Shown here piece by piece: positions 59,190 through 64,000 of a stretch of DNA of 64,000 nt (positions within the stretch are counted from its first letter, which is position 1; each line of letters starts with the position of its first letter). The notes beneath the pieces were generated by a model that saw only the letters and a list, made by a program, of their open reading frames with translations, had not been told where the DNA came from and did not search any database. Location: NCBI RefSeq assembly GCF_018274385.1, contig NZ_JAAFYZ010000022.1:1-64000 (forward strand), read 5' to 3'. Made by a program: the position numbers and the translations under genes. Source of the stretch: Catenulispora pinistramenti (lineage in GTDB: Bacteria; Actinomycetota; Actinomycetes; Streptomycetales; Catenulisporaceae).

Positions 59190-60104
59190 GTGAAGAAGCC
59201 AGTCGCCGCAGCCATCGCCGTCGGCCTGTTGCTGGCCGGAGCCGGGTGCAGCAGCTCGAAGAGCACGCCGAAGAGCGGGTCGTCACCGTCCTCGGCATCG
59301 ACCTCCGGGTCCTCGGCCGCCACCGGATCCTCCTCGGCGCTGTCCGCACCGGGCCCGGTCAAGGTCGCCTACGCCGCCTCGCTGGCGAACCTGATGGAAC
59401 ACGACCTCGGCCCGGCCTACGACAAGGCCACCGGCGGCGACTTCCAGGGCGACGCGGCCGGCTCCACCCAGCTGGTCAGCGAGATCAAGGGCAAGGTCAA
59501 GCAGGCCGACGTCTTCATCAGCGCCGCCACCGACGCCAACACCGGCCTGATCGGCGACGCCAACGGCGGCTGGGAGACCTGGTACGCCACCTTCGCCACC
59601 GCCCCGCTGGTCATCGCCTACAACCCGAAGAGCAAGTTCGCCGCCGACATCAAGTCCAAGCCGTGGAACCAGGTCATCACCGAGGCCGGTTTCAAGATGG
59701 GCTCGACCGACCCCAAGCTGGACCCCAAGGGCAAGCTCGCCGCGCAGGCGCTGACCAAGGACAACATCCCCTCCTCGGCGGTGCAGGTGTTCCCCGAGGA
59801 GCAGCTGGTCGGTCGCCTTCAGTCCGGGCAGCTGGACGCTGGCTTCTTCTACTCCAGCGAGGCCGCTGATCTGAACATCCCGACGGTCAGCCTCGGCGAC
59901 ATCAAGCTCCAGGCGACGTACACCGTCAGCGTCCTGAACAAGGCGCCGGACAACGCGGCCGGTATCGCGTTCGTGCAGTACCTGTTCAGCGACGCGGGCA
60001 AGGCCTTCATGACCAAGCACGGTCTGCAGCTGCTGCCGGTCAAGGTCACCGGCGCCGCCGGATCCGTGCCCGCACAGCTCCAGACCCTGCTCAGCGCCGG
60101 CTGA
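59190..60104 (+). CDS. modA: Molybdate/tungstate-type ABC substrate-binding lipoprotein
   Basis: Solute-binding lipoprotein of 304 residues. The lipobox is AGAGC (Cys about residue 20), followed by a Ser/Thr-rich linker. The binding fold opens with VKVAYAASLANLM and has the family DVFISAATDAN region; it looks closer to the WtpA-like branch than to classical ModA. The start is GTG 59190 with AAGGGGG upstream. It is followed 26 bp later by the fused permease-ATPase gene. Confidence 0.88.
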   Translation: MKKPVAAAIAVGLLLAGAGCSSSKSTPKSGSSPSSASTSGSSAATGSSSALSAPGPVKVAYAASLANLMEHDLGPAYDKATGGDFQGDAAGSTQLVSEIKGKVKQADVFISAATDANTGLIGDANGGWETWYATFATAPLVIAYNPKSKFAADIKSKPWNQVITEAGFKMGSTDPKLDPKGKLAAQALTKDNIPSSAVQVFPEEQLVGRLQSGQLDAGFFYSSEAADLNIPTVSLGDIKLQATYTVSVLNKAPDNAAGIAFVQYLFSDAGKAFMTKHGLQLLPVKVTGAAGSVPAQLQTLLSAG

Positions 60105-60130
60105 ACCTCCTGAAGCCGGGTACTGACACA

Positions 60131-62110
60131 GTGGCGGGCACAGCGGGCACAGCGGGCACAGCGGGCACAGCGGGCACAGCGGGCACAGCGCGGTCGGCCG
60201 TCGGGAGCCCGGGAGCGCGGATGCTGCGCACCCCGCTGCCCTGGCTGGCCGCACTGCTGGTCGCCTACCTGCTGGTCCCGCTGGTCGCGTTCCTGGTCCG
60301 GGCACCGGGCCAGGGCGGCTCGGCCACCGCCGCGCCCGGCGTCGGCGACGCGCTGCGGACCTCGCTGATCACCGCGACCATCAGCACGGCCGTCGTCACC
60401 CTGCTCGGCGTGCCGCTGGGCTATCTGCTGGCCCGCTCCAGCAGCCGCACCGCCGGTGCGCTCGGCGTCGCGGTCCAGCTGCCGCTGGCGCTTCCGCCAC
60501 TGATGAGCGGCATCCTGCTGATCTACCTGGTGGGCCCGTACACGACCATCGGCCAGTTCTTCAACGGCGCGCTCACCGACAGCGCCACCGGCGTCGTGCT
60601 GGCCCAGTGCTTCGTCGCCGCGCCGTTCCTGGTGGTCTCGGCGCGCTCCGCCTTCGCCGCGGTGGACCCGGCCCAACTGGACGTCGCGGCGACCCTGGGC
60701 CACGGCACGCTGTCCCGGACGCTGCGGGTCGCGCTGCCGATCGCCGCGCGGGGCATCCGCGCCGGGATGCTGCTGGCCTGGCTGCGGGCCTTCGGCGAGT
60801 TCGGCGCGACGATCGTGCTGGCCTACCACCCCTACACCCTGCCGGTGTTCACCTACGTCCAGTTCAGCAGCACCGGGCTGGCCGCGACCACGGTCCCGGT
60901 GCTGGTGACGCTCGGCGCGGCCCTGGTCGTCCTGCTGATCGCCGACCGCGGGCCGGCCCGGCGCGCGCACCGGCGCCGACCGGTCCGGCTCCCGGCCCCC
61001 CGCCCCCCGGCTCTGTCGCAGGGCCCTGTCCTGGACTTCGCGATGGCGGCCCGCCTCGGCGGCTTCGGACTGGCGGTCGAGCATCGCGGGGCGGGCCGCA
61101 ACCTGGCCATCCTCGGCGCCTCCGGCTCCGGCAAGTCCGCGACCCTGCGCCTGCTCGCCGGAGTGCTCAAGCCGCAGGCCGCCGAGATCTCCCTCGGCGG
61201 CCGCGATCTGGCCGCGCTGCCCGCCGAGCGACGCGGCATCGGCTACCTTCCGCAGCACCCGACGTTGCTGCCGCACCTGCGGGTCTGGGAGCAGGTCACC
61301 TTCGGCGTCGGCGCCGATCCGGCGTTGGCGGCGTTCTGGCTGGACCGGCTCAAGCTGACCGACCTCGCCGATCGCTATCCCGATCAGCTCTCCGGCGGCC
61401 AGGCGCGGCGGGTCGGCCTGGCCCGGGCCCTGGCGCGTGAGCCCCGGCTGCTCCTGCTCGACGAACCGTTCGCCGGCCTGGACGCCCCGGTCCGCGACGA
61501 ACTCCGCCGGCTGCTGCGCACCGTGCTGCGCGAGACCACGCTGACCTCGGTGCTGGTGACGCACGATCCGGACGACGCGGCGCTGCTGTCGCAGGACACG
61601 CTGCTGTTCGCCGACGGCGCCGTGCTGCAGGACGGCCCCACGCGCGCGGTGCTGACCCACCCGGCCGGCCCCGCGGCGGCCCGGCTGCTCGGGGTCCGCA
61701 ACATCGCACACGGCCACGTCGGCGCCGACGGGGTATTGGCAAGCGGGCCGCTGCGCATCGCGCTTCCCGAGGCGGCCCTCAACACTCCCGCATGGCAGCA
61801 CACGAAGGCGCCCACCGCGGTCGCCTGGTGCGTCCAGCCGCACGACGTCCGCCTGGTCGCCGCCGGTGGGACGGCGGCCATCGTGGACGACGTGGCCCAC
61901 CTCGGGCCGGTCGCCGAGCTGCTGCTCCGGCTCGGCGGCGACGACGGCAGCGACGCGATCGACAGCGACGGCGACGCGATCGACAGCATCGGACACACCG
62001 TCGGCCACGAACTGACGGTCACCGTCCCCAGCGGTCAGGAGCCGGAGATCGGCGACCGCTGCGAGGTGGACGTGCCGGGCGCGGCGGTCATCGTTTGGCC
62101 CGAGGTCTGA
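60131..62110 (+). CDS. modBC: Fused molybdate permease-ATPase (ModB-ModC)
   Basis: One polypeptide of 659 residues joins an ABC permease and its ATPase. Residues about 30-280 are six TM helices with the EAA loop (AATLGHGTLSRTLRVALPIAARGIRAG). The ATPase follows a Pro/Arg linker: Walker A GASGSGKSA, signature LSGGQARR, Walker B LLLLDEP. A TOBE domain ends the protein. The start is GTG 60131, which puts a six-fold 9-bp repeat in the coding region, or ATG 60221 with GGGAG upstream. Separate ModB and ModC are the norm. Confidence 0.9.
   Translation: MAGTAGTAGTAGTAGTAGTARSAVGSPGARMLRTPLPWLAALLVAYLLVPLVAFLVRAPGQGGSATAAPGVGDALRTSLITATISTAVVTLLGVPLGYLLARSSSRTAGALGVAVQLPLALPPLMSGILLIYLVGPYTTIGQFFNGALTDSATGVVLAQCFVAAPFLVVSARSAFAAVDPAQLDVAATLGHGTLSRTLRVALPIAARGIRAGMLLAWLRAFGEFGATIVLAYHPYTLPVFTYVQFSSTGLAATTVPVLVTLGAALVVLLIADRGPARRAHRRRPVRLPAPRPPALSQGPVLDFAMAARLGGFGLAVEHRGAGRNLAILGASGSGKSATLRLLAGVLKPQAAEISLGGRDLAALPAERRGIGYLPQHPTLLPHLRVWEQVTFGVGADPALAAFWLDRLKLTDLADRYPDQLSGGQARRVGLARALAREPRLLLLDEPFAGLDAPVRDELRRLLRTVLRETTLTSVLVTHDPDDAALLSQDTLLFADGAVLQDGPTRAVLTHPAGPAAARLLGVRNIAHGHVGADGVLASGPLRIALPEAALNTPAWQHTKAPTAVAWCVQPHDVRLVAAGGTAAIVDDVAHLGPVAELLLRLGGDDGSDAIDSDGDAIDSIGHTVGHELTVTVPSGQEPEIGDRCEVDVPGAAVIVWPEV
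60136..60189 (+). repeat. 9-bp repeat, 6 perfect units
   Basis: GGGCACAGC occurs six times without change at the 5' end of modBC. If translated it gives Ala-Gly-Thr repeats; if the start is ATG 60221 it lies in the leader. Perfect copies suggest recent expansion. Confidence 0.9.
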
Positions 62111-62122
62111 GAAACTTCATCT

Positions 62123-62716
62123 GTGACACCGTCAGATCTGAACTCGTTCTTCGCCACATCCGCCGGCGTCGCCGGGGCGCTGGTGGGTCTGCTGTTCGTC
62201 GCGATCTCGGTCTCCGGTGACCGGCTCTCCCACCATGTCGATGCCCGGGCTTACCGGCTCCGCGCGTCCGGCACGCTGACCGCCTTCACCAACGCGCTGG
62301 CGGTCTCGCTGTTCGCGATCCTGCCCGGGAAGAAGGTCGGATACACGACGGTGAGCGTGTCGGTGGTGGGGCTGATGTTCGTCGCCGCGTCGATGATCTC
62401 GCTGGTGCGGGCCCACGCCCTGAAGTGGCGGTACCGGCGGGACGTCGCCTTCTTGGCGACGCTGACCGCGGCCTTCGCCTTCCAGCTCGGCTTCGGCCTG
62501 GCCATCATCGCCAAGCCGCACGACACCGACGCGGTCGACAACGTCGCGATCCTGGTCATCGTGTTCTTCCTGATCGGCATCGCCCGCACCTGGGAGCTGA
62601 TCGGCGGCCCGGCCTTCGGGCTCGCGCACGAGATCCGCGGGCTGGCCGGACATGGAGAGCCGAAGGAAGAAGACCAGTCCGCTTTCGGCTCTGAGGGCGA
62701 CGCCGCGGCACCCTAG
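62123..62716 (+). CDS. Four-TM membrane protein
   Basis: Protein of 197 residues with four TM segments (about 12-32, 50-68, 75-95 and 112-160 region) and a charged C-terminal tail. No family is recognised. The start is GTG 62123, 12 bp after modBC, so it may be the last gene of the molybdate operon, but the sequence gives no metal motif. Confidence 0.7.
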   Translation: MTPSDLNSFFATSAGVAGALVGLLFVAISVSGDRLSHHVDARAYRLRASGTLTAFTNALAVSLFAILPGKKVGYTTVSVSVVGLMFVAASMISLVRAHALKWRYRRDVAFLATLTAAFAFQLGFGLAIIAKPHDTDAVDNVAILVIVFFLIGIARTWELIGGPAFGLAHEIRGLAGHGEPKEEDQSAFGSEGDAAAP

Positions 62717-62823
62717 CCGCGCGAGAGGCCCTGCCCACCTATACAGGCGTTGTCCTGTGACCTAGTCGTGGAAGCGCGTGATAGCTTCCTGGCACTCAAC
62801 CGGGGCACAGTCAGGGGCGGGGC

Positions 62824-64000
62824 ATGACGTCGGATACTGAGCTCGCCGCTGCGGCCGGTTCGCTTCCAGAGCCAAAGCCGGAACCGGTTGAAGAGGATTT
62901 GGCCGCCTCCGATCCCGTAGGCGCCGGTAACCGTTTCACCGCGCGGTTCGACCGGTTGGTGCACCGTGACATCCTCGGCGTCAACGCCGCGGTGCTGCTG
63001 ATCGTGCTCGTCCCGCTGGTCTTCGGCTACTACGCGCGGCTGCACTACTCGGCATACGCCTTCCCGCCGGACAGCCGGTACTACGTCACGATGGCGCTGC
63101 GTGACCTGGGTTTCAGCGACGCCGACGCGCTGCGCAAGCAGTTCGCCAACTCCGGCACCGTCGCCGAGTCCTGGTACTTCGCGCACAGCGACCCCACGTG
63201 GCTGATGGTCCAGTCGCGCATGCTGTACCCGTTCTTGGCCGTGCCGTTCGTCGCGGTGTTCGGTATCACCGAGGGCATGCCGATCGCCGCGATGGTGGCG
63301 TTCGCGGTGATGCTGTGGGCGGTGACCCGGCTGGTGCAGCGGCTTTACGGGCCGACGGCGGCGTTGGCCGCGGGCGGGGTGCTCGGGGCGTGCGGGTTCA
63401 TGATGACGCTGGCCGAGGCGGTCACCGATCCGGTCGCGATCGCGGTGCTGGCGCTGATTCTGCTGAACCTGCCGCTGGGGCGGCGCGCTCGCCCGCACAA
63501 CTTGATTCTGTTGGCGCTGCTGTCGGTGTTGCTGGAGCTGAGCCGGCAGGTGATGCCGACCGCCGCGGGTCTGGCGTTCTTCGGCTGGGCGTGGGCGGTC
63601 GCGTTCCCCGGACGCGGGCGGAGTCGCCGGTGGCGCAACGACTGGCTGTGGCCGTCCGCGATCGTGGTCGGGACGACGGTGTTCGTCCACCTGCTGGAGG
63701 GGCGGTTCGCGGGCAGCGGGACCGGATCGCAGATGTCGCAGGTGTCCGCGGACCCGGGGCAGGTGGCGTGGACGATCACGCGCGTCGACGTGCTCGGGAT
63801 GCTGCAAGGGGACAAGGCGCTGTCGGCGTTGCTGGCCGGGGCGTTGATCTTCGTGCTGATCCGGTTCACCGACGTCGTCTCCGGCGTCCTGCTCGGGGCG
63901 ATCGCGGGGACCTACCTCGTCATGCTCGCCGGGGTCAGCCCCTCGCACATGCGGTACGAGGCGATCATGTTCCCGGTGGCCGGGCTGGCGGTCGGCGCGC
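62824..64000 (+). CDS. Polytopic membrane protein, cut by the window edge
   Basis: Open frame of at least 392 codons from ATG 62824 (GGGGCGGGG upstream) with no stop before the window ends. An acidic N-terminal tail of about 50 residues precedes a TM helix at about 57-75. A luminal-type loop holds PPDSRYYV with an Asp-Ser pair, and at least six more TM helices follow. The layout resembles GT-C type glycosyltransferases or related lipid-linked sugar enzymes, but the family is not certain. Frames on the other strand here are shadows. Confidence 0.8.
   Translation, partial: MTSDTELAAAAGSLPEPKPEPVEEDLAASDPVGAGNRFTARFDRLVHRDILGVNAAVLLIVLVPLVFGYYARLHYSAYAFPPDSRYYVTMALRDLGFSDADALRKQFANSGTVAESWYFAHSDPTWLMVQSRMLYPFLAVPFVAVFGITEGMPIAAMVAFAVMLWAVTRLVQRLYGPTAALAAGGVLGACGFMMTLAEAVTDPVAIAVLALILLNLPLGRRARPHNLILLALLSVLLELSRQVMPTAAGLAFFGWAWAVAFPGRGRSRRWRNDWLWPSAIVVGTTVFVHLLEGRFAGSGTGSQMSQVSADPGQVAWTITRVDVLGMLQGDKALSALLAGALIFVLIRFTDVVSGVLLGAIAGTYLVMLAGVSPSHMRYEAIMFPVAGLAVGA

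Noticed and set aside
59849-62008. 719-residue antisense frame over modA/modBC
   Set aside because: Long only because of codon bias; the plus-strand permease and ATPase motifs are unambiguous.
62713-63948. 411-residue minus-strand frame at the right edge
   Set aside because: The plus strand has a continuous membrane-protein frame with a good ribosome site; the minus product is Arg/His/Gln-rich.

Overview
The window is very GC-rich DNA with short gaps between genes, many GTG starts and many divergent regulator/target pairs. That is typical of a large actinobacterial chromosome. A short chaplin, two wall-binding-repeat proteins, an LCP ligase, two ECF41-type sigma factors, one ECF42-type sigma factor and a TROVE (Ro60-like) protein point to a mycelial, sporulating actinomycete. 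Catenulispora or a close relative is my guess from gene content only. I see no insertion sequence, prophage, CRISPR array, rRNA or tRNA. About 57 protein genes are supported; the last runs off the right edge.

Layout. 0.5-8.5 kb: an MFS exporter with a divergent XRE-cupin regulator, a Methyltransf_19 protein, an LUD protein divergent from an ECF41 sigma factor, cytidine deaminase, a DD-peptidase, and a second XRE-cupin regulator divergent from a methyltransferase. 8.6-16.7 kb: cell envelope block (two propeller plus CW_binding_2 proteins, LCP ligase, membrane protein, WXG100-like protein, Q/P-rich membrane protein). 16.7-28.8 kb: a run of regulator/target pairs (TetR/small membrane protein, MarR/MFS, TetR/Ohr, ArsR/DUF4097 lipoprotein, TetR/CocE hydrolase, AraC/NmrA), most with a readable palindromic operator. 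29.9-35.2 kb: sugar metabolism (aldose epimerase, G6PD-like, K+ channel, sugar porter). 35.3-38.3 kb: XRE/quinone oxidoreductase pair and the second ECF41 gene. 38.3-41.7 kb: T4 Rnl2-like RNA ligase and a secreted S53 protease. 41.9-46.3 kb: coupled operon of an unknown protein, a MoxR-type AAA+ ATPase and a HEXXH-plus-VWA protein. 46.3-49.7 kb: ECF42 sigma factor, its DGPF/YCII partner and a divergent MFS. 50-57.9 kb: chaplin, glutamate decarboxylase, hydrolase, TROVE protein with a small overlapping partner, FAD monooxygenase/MarR pair, ankyrin protein. 58-62.1 kb: molybdenum island (molybdopterin oxidoreductase, HTH-TOBE protein, binding protein, fused ModB-ModC). The right edge holds two membrane proteins.

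Three themes stand out. First, sigma factor loci carry promoters matching their own group. The ECF41/LUD region is an almost perfect dyad with one promoter on each side. The second ECF41 gene has an exact match to the group consensus. The ECF42 locus has twin divergent promoters with identical 17-bp spacing. Second, at least eight genes end in short tandem repeats that contain the stop codon, so the stop is copied two to five times. Third, RNA-repair type proteins (Rnl2-like ligase, TROVE protein) and a MoxR/VWA chaperone-like operon lie within 16 kb of each other.
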